Assembly: GCA_003023465.1 (NCBI GenBank)
Contig: PXSM01000035.1
Coordinates: forward strand, 1-35,765
Origin: Halobacteriales archaeon SW_6_65_15
GTDB lineage: Archaea > Halobacteriota > Halobacteria > Halobacteriales > Haladaptataceae
Direction of reading: 5' to 3'
Length of the DNA stretch: 35,765 nucleotides
Made by a program: the position numbers and the translations under genes
Shown: one piece after another, positions 15,112 through 24,400 of the stretch
How positions within the stretch are numbered: position 1 is the stretch's first letter
Layout of the letters: every line of letters begins with the position of its first letter
Notes under the pieces: generated by a model
The model's input: only the letters and a program-made list of their open reading frames with translations
Told to the model about the DNA's origin: nothing
Databases searched by the model: none

Positions 15112-16608
15112 ATGGCATCGGACGGAGAACTCCCGGTCGCAGACCTCGATTCCGACGAGTTCCGCGAGTTGGGGTATCGGACGGTGGACCTGATCGCCAA
15201 CTACTACGAGACCGTCGAGGACCGCCCCGTGTATCTACAGGCCGACCCGGAGGACGTCGTCGCGGCATTCGACGAACCACTCCCAGAGGAAGGCGAGGAC
15301 CCGGAAGCGATTCTCGACGCGGTCGAGGAATTCGTCGTTCCGTACGCGACCCACACCCCTTCGCCCCGGTACTTCGGCTTCGTGATGGGCTCGGGAACTC
15401 CGCTCGCGTCGCTGGCCGACGCCGTCGCGGCGACCGTCAACATGAACGTGGGCGTCTGGCACCCGGCACCCTCCGGCACGGAGGTCGAACGACGATGCAT
15501 CCGGTGGCTGGCCGAGGCGGTCGGATACCCGACCGACACCGGCGGCCTGTTGACCAGCGGCGGGACGATGGCCAACTTCACAGCCCTCCTCTCCGCACTT
15601 CGCGACCGAACCGACTACGAGACGACCGATACGGGATTGCAGGGCGCGGACCGACCGCGATACACCCTCTACACGTCCGACCACGAGGGGCACTCCAGCG
15701 TCGTCCGGGTCGCGGACATGCTGAACCTCGGCCGGGACGCCGTCAGGCGAGTGCCGAGCCGCGACGACTTCACGATGGACGTGGACGCCCTGAAGCGGAT
15801 GCTCGAAGCCGACGAGGCGAACGGGGACGAGCCCTTCTGTGTCGTCGGACAGGCGGGGTCCATCAACGTGAGCGCTATCGACCCCCTCGACGAGATCGCC
15901 GACGTCTGTGAGGAGCGAGACCTCTGGTTCCACGTCGATGGAGCCTGCGGGGCAGTGGGTGCGATGGTTCCCGAGTTCGAGTCTCGCTACGCGGGGATGG
16001 AACGGGGCGACTCGGTGACGCTCGACCCGCACAAGTGGCTGTTCGTGCCCTACGAGTGCGGGGCGGTCTTCGTCCGCGAGCAGGACGTGCTGGCGACGGC
16101 GGGCGCCGGGGAGACGAACTACTACGAGTTCGGTCCGCAGATGTCCCGCGGGTTCCGCGCGTTGAAACTCTGGATGAGCCTCAAGCACTACGGTCTGGAA
16201 GGGTACCGGGCGCTACTTCGCGAGAGCGTCGAGTGTGCCGTCCGCCTCGACGACCTCGTTCGCTCTCACGACGACTTCGCCGCGGTCCAGGAGCCGAACC
16301 TCTTCATCTACTCCTTCCGGTACGTCCCGGCAGACCTGCAGGAGGCGCTGGCCGACCCACCGGCTGTACCGCTTGCGCGGGTCCACGAGTATCTGGACGA
16401 ACTGAATCAGGGTATCGCGGACGAGGTCGTCCAGAGCGGTCTCGCGTTCCTCACGACCACGACCGTCCACGATAGGCGTACCCTCCGGATGTCGATCTGT
16501 AGTCACCGGACGACCGAAGAGGACGTCGAGAGGGTGTTCGATGGGCTAGCTGAAGCGGGGGCGCGGCTGGACTCGAACTGGCGCGAGAGCGCTAGCTTGC
16601 CAGTCTGA
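15112..16608 (+). CDS. PLP-dependent group II decarboxylase
   Basis: A 498-residue cytoplasmic enzyme of the glutamate/aromatic amino-acid decarboxylase family, which removes the carboxyl group of an amino acid to give an amine. Family features are PSPRYFGFVMG near residue 84, NMNVGVWHPAPSGTEVE near 111, the cofactor-stacking LLTSGGTMANFTALLSALR near 145, the Asp that binds the PLP ring in FHVDGACGA, and the PLP lysine in LDPHKW (Lys308). The substrate cannot be told from sequence. It stands alone on the plus strand between TFB and the convergent MinD operon. The palindrome over its TATA position suggests regulated expression. Confidence 0.9.
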   Translation: MASDGELPVADLDSDEFRELGYRTVDLIANYYETVEDRPVYLQADPEDVVAAFDEPLPEEGEDPEAILDAVEEFVVPYATHTPSPRYFGFVMGSGTPLASLADAVAATVNMNVGVWHPAPSGTEVERRCIRWLAEAVGYPTDTGGLLTSGGTMANFTALLSALRDRTDYETTDTGLQGADRPRYTLYTSDHEGHSSVVRVADMLNLGRDAVRRVPSRDDFTMDVDALKRMLEADEANGDEPFCVVGQAGSINVSAIDPLDEIADVCEERDLWFHVDGACGAVGAMVPEFESRYAGMERGDSVTLDPHKWLFVPYECGAVFVREQDVLATAGAGETNYYEFGPQMSRGFRALKLWMSLKHYGLEGYRALLRESVECAVRLDDLVRSHDDFAAVQEPNLFIYSFRYVPADLQEALADPPAVPLARVHEYLDELNQGIADEVVQSGLAFLTTTTVHDRRTLRMSICSHRTTEEDVERVFDGLAEAGARLDSNWRESASLPV

Positions 16609-16617
16609 ACGCCCGCA

Positions 16618-17292
16618 TCAATCGCGGGTTCTCCCGGCGAGACGACCGACCTCTGCTGCGAGTTCTCCGAACCGGAGCGCGGGTTCGCTATCCGGGGCAA
16701 CTTCTGACACCGGCCAGCCCTGCCGCCGCGACCGGCTGACCCGGTCGTCCTCGGGAATCGCCACTACCGGCGCGCCGAGCGCCCGCCGAATGCGTTCCGT
16801 CGGCGGATTCTCTCCCGTCCGGTTCAGCGCGACCGCGGCCAGCCCGGCGTCGAGTTCGCGGGCCAGTTCCCGCGTTCGGAGGGCGTCGGCCAGCGCGAAC
16901 TCCCGAGGTGAGGCGACGAGAACCGACGCGTCTGCCGCCAGCAGGGGCATCCCGGCGTCGGCGGCCATCCCCGCGGGGCAATCGATCACGACTCGTTCGT
17001 AGGCGGATTCAACCGCCTCGACGGCTCCGACGAGCTTGGTGGGGTCGGCGGCGCGCGCCCCGGCCAGCGTTCGCCCGCAGGGGAGCAGGGCCACGGGACC
17101 GTCCTCGGAGACCGCCTCGGCTGGGTCGGCGCGTCCGGCCAGCACGTCGTGGAGGTCCGGGCCGCGTCGGGCCGCGAGGTCGGCCATCCCGAGGTCGGCG
17201 TCCACGACCACGGCGTCGAGTTCCGCCCCGAGTTCGAGCGCGACCGTGGACTTGCCGACGCCGCCCTTCCCGCCCGCGACCGCGAGGATCAC
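16618..17292 (-). CDS. MinD/ParA family ATPase
   Basis: A 224-residue P-loop ATPase with a perfect deviant Walker A near the N-terminus (GGKGGVGKST, residues 7-16), the switch I strand AVVVDADLGMADLA and Walker B ERVVIDCPAGM. Such proteins form ATP-dependent dimers and position other proteins or DNA, often at the membrane or nucleoid. No C-terminal amphipathic membrane helix like that of bacterial MinD is evident. Its start overlaps the stop of the upstream gene by four bases (ATGA), so the two are translationally coupled. Cargo is unknown. It is convergent with the decarboxylase gene. Confidence 0.88.
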   Translation of the reverse strand: MILAVAGGKGGVGKSTVALELGAELDAVVVDADLGMADLAARRGPDLHDVLAGRADPAEAVSEDGPVALLPCGRTLAGARAADPTKLVGAVEAVESAYERVVIDCPAGMAADAGMPLLAADASVLVASPREFALADALRTRELARELDAGLAAVALNRTGENPPTERIRRALGAPVVAIPEDDRVSRSRRQGWPVSEVAPDSEPALRFGELAAEVGRLAGRTRD

Positions 17293-17957
17293 GGCGACCT
17301 CCGGGCGCGGGGTTCGGTTCGGCCTCCTCCCGAGGTGGTCTCCTCGCGCAGGGTCTCGATTCGGCGAGCGACCGCCCCGAGCGCCGATTCGTCCTCGGGA
17401 GACAGCGGGGAGTCGGTCGCGCAGGAACCACCGTCATCGGCGCGTTCGGCGACTGCGGAGAGCCACGATTCGACCGGGTCGGGAATCGGTGAAGCGGAGT
17501 CGGCCCTAGCAGTAGGACGAGGCGCGGCGTCCGGGGTAGGCCGGGGCACCGCGTCCGCAGGCGGTCTGGGGTCCCCTAGCGACCGGACGACGTCCTCGGG
17601 CGTTGCGTCGTCGGAGGGGACGGCGTCGGGGGCGACCTCGTCGGCAGACCAGCCAGCATCGTCGGTGCGCTCGGACTCCCCGGCGCGCTCGGTCCAGACG
17701 AGTTCGACCGGGGGTTCGACGGGTTGGGCTGGACTCGCGTAGCCGAGGGCGCGGCGTTCGCCCGGCGCGAGGACGCCCTCGAAGCCGCCGTCGTCCCATC
17801 CGGCCTCGGGGACGCCCTCGCGCCGCGGCGGCCAGACCGCTCCGTCGAGGCGGTTGCCCACCCGGACGCGCCGGGCGCAGTCGGTCGGGTTTTCGACGGT
17901 CAGTTCCACGAGCGAGACGCCAGCGCGCGACTCGACGCGCCAGTCGAGGGTCACCAT
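17289..17957 (-). CDS. Haloarchaeal partner protein of the MinD operon
   Basis: A 222-residue protein of unknown function. The N-terminal 90 residues (VTLDWRVESRAGVSLVELTV, ALGYASPAQP) look like a small beta-sandwich domain. A long Pro/Asp/Ala-rich disordered region follows (about 95-165), then a short helical C-terminus (LGAVARRIETLREETT). No signal peptide or membrane helix is seen. The stop overlaps the start of the MinD-like gene, implying a joint role, perhaps as the cargo or regulator of that ATPase. A TATA-like GGTTTATCAG lies about 22-33 bases upstream of the ATG. Confidence 0.65.
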   Translation of the reverse strand: MVTLDWRVESRAGVSLVELTVENPTDCARRVRVGNRLDGAVWPPRREGVPEAGWDDGGFEGVLAPGERRALGYASPAQPVEPPVELVWTERAGESERTDDAGWSADEVAPDAVPSDDATPEDVVRSLGDPRPPADAVPRPTPDAAPRPTARADSASPIPDPVESWLSAVAERADDGGSCATDSPLSPEDESALGAVARRIETLREETTSGGGRTEPRARRSP

Positions 17958-18028
17958 GGCCCTGCTTCGTCACGTCCTCACTGATAAACCTACAGTCGAA
18001 GTGATCTTCCGAGAATCTCGAACGTAGT

Positions 18029-18348
18029 TTCGTGAATTGTCGCAGACCACGGGACGCGCCGCGAGACCCTCGTGGTCGAGCACGCCGTCGGAGACGAGCT
18101 CCGACGAGCCTTGCTTCGCGACGCCCAACAAGACGCGGGGAGGAAGCGAAGGGAACGTGCGACCCTCGGCGGTCACGCGAGCGCAACGAGGGTGACCTCG
18201 GCAGTCGCAGCCCGCACAGCGAAGCGAGCAGGACCGTCTGCCGGCGGATGAAGGGCGAGCGACGATGAGGACGCGCGCGGCGCTTCGCGCCGTGCAAACG
18301 GCCGAACCGAGCGAGGGCTTCTCTCCCCTAGGCTTCGGGAGTAGCTAG
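18029..18348. repeat. Dispersed repeat, copy B (two modules, one inverted)
   Basis: The 57-base module at 18029-18085 is the reverse complement of that at 6576-6632, and the 20-base module at 18329-18348 is identical and in the same orientation as at 6511-6530. The modules lie about 240 bases apart here and about 45 in copy A. Short frames here contain peptides such as GSSELVSDGVLDHEG that I remember as recurring spurious haloarchaeal predictions. I see no gene between 17,958 and 18,484; the rest is an AT-rich patch at about 18,380-18,440. Confidence 0.75.
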
Positions 18349-18379
18349 CGTCACGCTGTTCTTCACTACAAAACAGATA

Positions 18380-18440
18380 GAAGGCCAAATATATTTTTTT
18401 AGAAATATTTGTATATTTTTAGAACTACTATACACACTCT
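18380..18440. other. AT-rich patch
   Basis: A run of about 60 bases composed almost only of A and T (for example AATATATTTTTTTAG followed by AAATATTTGTATATTTTTAG) stands out against the GC-rich surroundings. It lies after the end of the coiled-coil gene and beside repeat copy B. It could be a transcript end, a promoter, or an insertion scar. Confidence 0.4.
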
Positions 18441-18484
18441 AGAGACAGGAAGAGTAGGTAGCGAATTCTCTGATACAAACCGAT

Positions 18485-19366
18485 TCAGGGGCAGATAACG
18501 GGCGCGTCGAGCCATCGAGCCGCCACATCGACACTTCCGAACGCCTCAACGTCCCTGCCCAACACGACCGGCGCGTCCAGTTCAGCCACGCGAGCGACCG
18601 CGAGTGCCTCGCCGACCGACGCCTCCGTCACCTCAGCAGGAGCCTCCTCGCGCGCGTCCTCGAACGGCTCCCGAACGGTTCCAGCGAGGTGTTCGCGGGC
18701 GGCCCGGCGGAGGTTGTCCGCGCGGTCCTGCAGTCGGAGGCGTTCCCGACGGCGCTCGCGGTTCGCCGCCGCCCGTTCGCGAGCGCGGGCGAGCGCCTGC
18801 TCGGCGGCGATGCGCTCGGTCTCGACCTCTGAAAGGCGGCGGGTCGCCTCGGTCAATTCGGACTCCACGGCCCGTTTGGTCTCTACCGCCCGTTCGGCCT
18901 CCACGGTTCCGCCGTGCTCGCTCGCCTTTCCTGACACGTCCCGAAGCGCCTGCACTCGCCCCTGCAGGGTGGCGACCCGTTCGCGGAGCGCGGCCTCCTC
19001 GTCGCTCGCGTCAGCGACCCGGCGACGGGCGTCCCGGAGGTCGATCTCGGGGGCGTCGAGCGCGTCGAGGCGTTCCCGGACCGCGGCGAGTTCGTCGGCC
19101 TGCGGAGCGATCCGGCCCCGCGAACGGGCGGCCGCGGCGAGCGCGGCGCGAAGCTGTACGTCCATCCCCGACCGGATTAGGCCGACGTGCTCGTGGACGG
19201 GACCGGGGTCCGAGCAGTCGATGGCGATTGCTTCGCTCTCCGCGTGATCACTGCGGACGGCTTCCGCGACCCTCGTCGCGTCGAACTCGACGCCACACCG
19301 TTCACGGACACCACGAAGGTCGATTACCCGTCCGCTCCAGCGCTCCTCGCCGACGCGCACCCTCAT
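18485..19366 (-). CDS. Coiled-coil haloarchaeal protein in the MCM neighbourhood
   Basis: A 293-residue protein. The N-terminal 70 residues form a small globular domain (MRVRVGEERWSGRVIDLRG). From about residue 85 to 235 the sequence is a long charged coiled coil rich in Ala, Glu and Arg (heptads visible in LREVETERIAAEQALARAR-like stretches). The C-terminal 60 residues return to a compact fold (VARVAELDAPVVLGRDVEAF). The function is unknown. The start overlaps the stop of the upstream 112-residue gene (ATGA), so they are one operon. The shape suggests an adaptor or SMC-like structural part, but there is no ATPase motif. Confidence 0.68.
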   Translation of the reverse strand: MRVRVGEERWSGRVIDLRGVRERCGVEFDATRVAEAVRSDHAESEAIAIDCSDPGPVHEHVGLIRSGMDVQLRAALAAAARSRGRIAPQADELAAVRERLDALDAPEIDLRDARRRVADASDEEAALRERVATLQGRVQALRDVSGKASEHGGTVEAERAVETKRAVESELTEATRRLSEVETERIAAEQALARARERAAANRERRRERLRLQDRADNLRRAAREHLAGTVREPFEDAREEAPAEVTEASVGEALAVARVAELDAPVVLGRDVEAFGSVDVAARWLDAPVICP

Positions 19367-19701
19367 AGCTCGGCATCGCGCATCGACTCGGGGGCGGGAT
19401 GGTCGGTTCCGACGGCGAACTTTGCGTAGGAGGTGCTCGGATGCTCGCGGTCCTCGTAGGCGGTGGCGGCCGCGCGGACCGCCTCGGGCGCGTCGCTGAA
19501 CTCGTTGAACGGTGCGGTTCGCTCCACCTGCACGTCCCCGGCGTGTTTCGCGCGGAGGCGGAGCGCGAGGAACGCGCCGAGGTGGGTGGCCTCCAGCAAG
19601 GCGGCGCGGCCGAACCGCTGGACGACGGTCTCCTCGTGTCCGTTGCAGACGTTCCGAAGCGTCTGGCGCGCGGCCTGCGAGTACGTGACGACCAACAGCA
19701 C
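19363..19701 (-). CDS. Small haloarchaeal protein coupled to the coiled-coil gene
   Basis: A 112-residue protein beginning with a GTG (MLLVVTYSQAARQTLRNVCN). The pattern VTYSQAARQTLRNVC followed by VVQRFGRAALLEATHLGAFLALRL suggests a helical globular fold. No catalytic motif is recognised. A TATA-like TTTTAAACG sits about 28 bases before the GTG, which supports this start. Its last bases overlap the start of the coiled-coil gene downstream. Confidence 0.65.
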   Translation of the reverse strand: MLLVVTYSQAARQTLRNVCNGHEETVVQRFGRAALLEATHLGAFLALRLRAKHAGDVQVERTAPFNEFSDAPEAVRAAATAYEDREHPSTSYAKFAVGTDHPAPESMRDAEL

Positions 19702-19792
19702 GCGAGAATATTTCCCCCCGGTATCGTTTAAAATTACGTTATCCAGCGAGGATGCTCTTGGCGCGGAGAGTATCGAGCGCAGATGGCGCGGA

Positions 19793-20428
19793 TTATCGAC
19801 TCCGCATCGTCCACTCGCCGTCGTCGAGTTCGACCACCGTGTCGAACAGCGACGTGAGCGTACTGGTGGTCTGGGAGTCGCACGCGTCCGGGTCGAGGTG
19901 GAAGTGCGCGGTCACGTCCGCCGCCTCGAACCGGCCGGTCAGGACGTGGAGGAACTTGTAGACGGTCTGGAGGTCGGCGTACTGGAGCAGGGCGGTCAGC
20001 GAGTCGAAGCAGGCGACGGTTCGGCCATCGGTGTCGTCCCACTCCTTGAGGACCTCGCTGAGCTTGATCCCGAGACCGGTCAGGTCGCCGGGACTCGACA
20101 GCGTCTCGATGGTCTCGCCGCCCGTGCGCCGCGAGCCACCACCGCGCGCCTGCGCCGACGCCGAGCGCATCGTCTCGCCCACGCTGACGAACCGCATGTT
20201 CGCCGGTCGCTCCCCCGCGTGCGACAGCCAGTCCTGAACGCAGGAGTCGGGCGAGCGCGTGTAGGTAACCCAGAGGACGTTCTCCTCGTTCGGGTTGTCG
20301 AGCGAGAGGAGATCGAGACACACCTCTTCGGTCGCCGCGCTGAGGGAGGGTGCGAGTAGCAAGACAGAGTCCCCTCGCTCGACGTGCTCGTGGAGCGTTC
20401 CGTCGCCGTCGTGACCCTTCGTTTGCAT
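19793..20428 (-). CDS. KaiC/RecA-fold haloarchaeal protein (DUF7504-like)
   Basis: A 211-residue protein that resembles the KaiC-like branch of RecA-fold proteins: SVLLLAPSLSAATEEVCLDLL at the position of the P-loop strand, NVLWVTYTRSPDSCVQDWL, and CFDSLTALLQYADLQTVYKF, which matches the Walker B strand and following loop of KaiC. A true Walker A (GxxxxGKT) is absent, so ATP hydrolysis is doubtful. Haloarchaea carry many such proteins, thought to act in signalling, often near HalOD1 genes as here. The nearest TATA-like stretch is about 85 bases upstream, so a short leader is likely. Confidence 0.65.
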   Translation of the reverse strand: MQTKGHDGDGTLHEHVERGDSVLLLAPSLSAATEEVCLDLLSLDNPNEENVLWVTYTRSPDSCVQDWLSHAGERPANMRFVSVGETMRSASAQARGGGSRRTGGETIETLSSPGDLTGLGIKLSEVLKEWDDTDGRTVACFDSLTALLQYADLQTVYKFLHVLTGRFEAADVTAHFHLDPDACDSQTTSTLTSLFDTVVELDDGEWTMRSR

Positions 20429-20538
20429 CGTAGTGTCTCGTGTTGGTCCCAGTTCGATCCCGAGTTGGTGCGTCCGAACAATTTCTTCTAAGGGAACCTC
20501 GCTTATTTATTTTCCCCTCCGAGTGTCGGAGCCTCGAC

Positions 20539-20829
20539 CTATCGTCCTACTCGTTCGAGTTCGAACTCCAGACTCTCCGATTCGCCCGCATCGACGACGT
20601 CCGCGACTCGGGCCCGCGCCTGCGTCTCGGACTCGGCGACGATCACCAGTCCGTCGGTGCGGTCGCCTCCGGACGTTCGGTAGGCCGACAGGTCGTCGTC
20701 CTCGAACTCCGTCGCGTAGGTTCGCAACACGTTCAGGACGCGTCGTTCGGTCGCTCGCAGGTCGGCCTCGCCGGACTCGAAGTCCGTCAGCGCGTCTTCG
20801 ACGTTTCGGAGTGCGGAGATGCGGTCCAT
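20539..20829 (-). CDS. Small haloarchaeal protein upstream of the KaiC-like gene
   Basis: A 96-residue soluble acidic protein starting MDRISALRNVEDALTDFESG. The first half is helical and rich in Asp and Glu; the second half (GLVIVAESETQARARVADVV) looks like a beta-alpha unit. I do not recognise a function. The ATG at 20829 is favoured because the longer open frame adds a low-similarity Arg/Thr-rich extension. An AT-rich promoter-like stretch for the next gene (20508-20520) lies just past its stop. Confidence 0.65.
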   Translation of the reverse strand: MDRISALRNVEDALTDFESGEADLRATERRVLNVLRTYATEFEDDDLSAYRTSGGDRTDGLVIVAESETQARARVADVVDAGESESLEFELERVGR

Positions 20830-20982
20830 GATCCGTCGAGTGCATTCTCCTCGGGTTCGCGTCTCGGAGCCGGTCTCGGGCACACCACTCGTTCGGACAT
20901 CGTTCGGTTCGAGTACCGTTCGTCCACGTGACGCTTGGTCTTGCTCTCTCACTAGACCTACTAATAGCTTCCGTACCGTCGC

Positions 20983-21267
20983 TCATCGGGTGTCCGGGTC
21001 CTGCCCGTGCAAGTCGTCGGACTCCCTCACGTCGACGCGACCGTCGCTGTAGACCGTCACTTCGTAGCTCTGGTACGCGAACACGACCAGACCGTCGCTC
21101 CGCGGGCTACCGTCTCGGCGATCCGAAAACAGATCGTCCAGAGCCTCCAGTTCGATCACGTCGTAGAGCGGGTCGCGCAACTCGGTCGGAGCGACGCCCT
21201 CTTCGGCCGCGAGTGCCTCGATAACCTTGGAACTCAGCTGCTGTTCTGTGGAGGGACCCTGGTGCAT
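20983..21267 (-). CDS. HalOD1 output-domain protein
   Basis: A 94-residue protein with the core of the haloarchaeal output domain HalOD1: VIEALAAEEGVAPTELRDPL followed by LYDVIELEALDDLF, then the C-terminal strand pair VVFAYQSYEVTVYSDGRVDV. HalOD1 is a small domain found alone or at the end of haloarchaeal signalling proteins. Its exact role is unknown. Two starts are possible: the ATG at 21267 and a GTG at 21276. The TATA-like TAATATTAAA (21295-21304) is centred about 32 bases from the ATG, so the ATG is preferred slightly. It stands upstream of the KaiC-like and other small genes on the same strand. Confidence 0.8.
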   Translation of the reverse strand: MHQGPSTEQQLSSKVIEALAAEEGVAPTELRDPLYDVIELEALDDLFSDRRDGSPRSDGLVVFAYQSYEVTVYSDGRVDVRESDDLHGQDPDTR

Positions 21268-21426
21268 CGTATACACCGTGCTAACTGGGCACCGTAATAT
21301 TAAACCGTTGATTAGTAAAGTCGCGGTAAAATGAACGCTGGTGGCGCCGAATTTATTGCGGCGTCGCCGGGATCGGGGCGTTCGTCGAGTTCGACGCGAC
21401 CGACAGGGACGGTCGGCTGGACCGCC

Positions 21427-24400
21427 TCACGTCGTCCGAAGGTGGTCCGTCGAGGGTTCGTACACCTCGCCTTTCTGCTTGAGCTTGTCGATCTCGTGTT
21501 CGGCCTTCGACTGCTCCATGCCGATCTCGTCGGCGCGGACCATCACCTCCTCGACGGGTGCGCCCTCCTCGTACTCCTCTTCGATCTCGGAGATGAGCTG
21601 TTTCAGGTTCTTGATGCGGTCGCGCTGGGACTTCGAGGTACCGGTCTCGACCACGTCGGCGTCGAACTGGCCGGTCTCTGGGTCCACGCCGATGTCCTGT
21701 AGACAGGAGCGCGTGATGTCGACCGCGCGCTCGGCGTCTTCGGCCTCCACCTCGTCCGAGATGCGGACGCGAGCGCTCGCCTCCGCGAGCCGGACGAGTG
21801 CTTCCAGCTGGCGGGCCGTAACCGGAACCGGAGCGTCCTCGTCGGCTCCTTTCGACCGGAGGTCGACGTAGAAGTCCTCGATGGTCTCCATCGCCTCGTC
21901 GGTCATCGTCGGGAAGCAGTTGCGCTTCGAGTAGGCGATGTACTTACGCAGGAGGTCGGGGTCGATGGTGGGCGCGACCTCCTGAGTCTGGTTGTTGACC
22001 TCCTCTTCGGAGATGTTCGGCGCGCTCATCTCCGTGCGCTGGGTGTTCAGTTGGCCCGCGTAGTTGGTCTGGAGAATGTGTTCGGCCAGTCGCTTGTCTT
22101 CCTCCTCGTTAGGTTTGTCGGTGACCGTGAAGATGAGGTCGAAGCGAGAGATGAGCGCGGGTTCGAGGTCGATCTGCTCGCCGATGGGTTCGTACTGGTC
22201 GAACCGGCCGTACTTGGGATTGGCCGCACCGAGCAGCGAACACCGGGATTTGAGCGTGGCGTTGATGCCCGCCTTCGAGACGGATATCTTCTGCTGTTCG
22301 AGCGCCTCGTGCATCGCCGAACGATCGTCCGCGGCCATCTTGTCTAGCTCGTCCACTGCCGCGATGCCCTTGTCCGCGAGGACGAGCGCGCCGGCTTCGA
22401 GGGTCCACTGCTGGCCGTCGCCGAAGTCGTCCCGGACCGCGGCCGCAGTGTTGTGGGTCACGACGCCGTTGCCGACGAAGTTGTGCGTCTCCGGGACCGT
22501 CAGGTCGAACACCTCCTTCTCGCCAGTGTCGACGGCCGCGACGACCTCGTCCCAGCGAAGGCCCGCGTCGGCCACTTCGCGGACCGAACTCTCTGCGGAA
22601 CCGAGGTCGATGTCGTCGAGCATCGACTGCACTCGGGACCGACTCGGATTGTCGCCCCTCCGAACGTTGTTGTGGTACTCGCCAGCACTACCATCGACGG
22701 TGGCGAGTGCCGAGCCGACGGGCACGGTCTCGCGTTGCCGTCGCTCGTCCGCGACGATTCGTTCGAGTGCTCGCTGTTTCGCCGGCAACGCGAAGCCGAT
22801 GGCGTCGGCGTATCGGTCGACGTCTGCACCGTATATCTCGACGAAGTGCTGGACGTGCTTCGACGTAATCGTTCGACCGTCGGCGAGTTCGTAGGTCCCC
22901 CGGCGGTCTCGTTCGCGAGTCCGGGCGCGAACGCCGTACGACTCCAGCACGAGCTGGACCTGTCGCGCGAGGCGTTCGCTGATCGTAGACACGAGAACGC
23001 TCGACCCGTCGTCGCGCTCGGAGACGGAGCCGTCGGCGTCCATCAACCCGCGGAGGAAGGCGTCGGCGTGCTTTGCGGTCGTCAACTCGGGTGCGAGTGC
23101 GAGGCCAGTTTTCGGCGTCTCCATCCCGGCATTCGCGAACAGTCTGGCGATGGTCGCGCTGTTGACCCGTATGCAGGGCACTCGGTCATCCTGCCGTTCG
23201 ATTTCGGGTCGTTTGTCGAACTTCTCGGCGAAGATGTCGGCCGCGCGTTCGAGCAACGCCTCGTCGCCGTTCGAGATGCGAACCATCCCGCGGTTTCCGT
23301 CGCGCCGGTCGAGCGAGATGTCTCCGTCGCCGAACACGAGTCCCAGCAGGTACATCAGCTCCTCGTCGAACCGGTCGGGAACTGTGATGGAGTCTCCGTG
23401 ACGGATCATCAGACGTTCGAACTCAACGTCGCTCCGTTCGGCTCCGATCGCGTCGAGTATCCGGTCCAGTTTTTCGAGTGGGACGTGGCGGTGCCGCAGA
23501 TGAGAGTAAATGAAGTCCTCCGAGAGGTCGAGTTCCGCCGCGGCATCGCCGAGCGTCCCGAACTCGTCGGTCAGCGACTCTCGAAGGAACTCGATCGAGT
23601 CGTCGGTGAGATGGATTTTCTCGGTCGTGAGCTCGAGGAACTCCCGGACTGACTGCTCGGTTCGGTCGAGGTCGTCGTACTTCGGAACTGCGACGTAATC
23701 GCCAGCCTCGACGTCGGATATTTCCGTCCACTCGATGCCGTTCTCGCCACAGGTCAGCACGGGCGTGTTGACTGACGCTTCGAGTTCTTTCCCGCAGTTC
23801 GTCTCGATCCGGCGACACGGTTTCTCGGGCATTCGCCAGACGTGCGAGGAGGTCGCGTCGGACATCGCTCCAGCTTCGCGGTCGAACGTCCGGACGCCGA
23901 TTTCCTTCTCGACCGCAGTCTCGTCAGCGACCGATTCGGGGAGTTCACTCGACACGACGTCCCGAATCTCCCGGAACCCGTCGTCGGTGTGAATCATCGT
24001 GTCGCCCGTCACGCAGAGTCCGGCGCTCGACGACCCCTTGCCGGAGGTGTAGACCGAGCGCGGGGCGATATTCTGGACGTAGGAAATCATCTGGGAGTTG
24101 TGTGAGACGACGTTGTTCGTGAGGTAGTTATGTGTCCCCGCAACTTCGAGGTCGTACACCCAGTCGTAGTCGGGGTCAACGGTTTCGATAGACTCGATTT
24201 GAGCAGTCCCTACTTTAGAGCCGAGAAGGAGAGATGATGCGTCCGAACCGTAAGTCGCACTTCGTACTCCGCCGTCAGTCAAAGTGACCGAGTCTGATTC
24301 ACGGACTGCCACAAAGTCCCCCTGTCGAAGATTCTCCCCGCGAACAGCTTCGAATTCACCTCCGGATTGGACGAACAGCGGATGTGATGGCGTGACTTCA

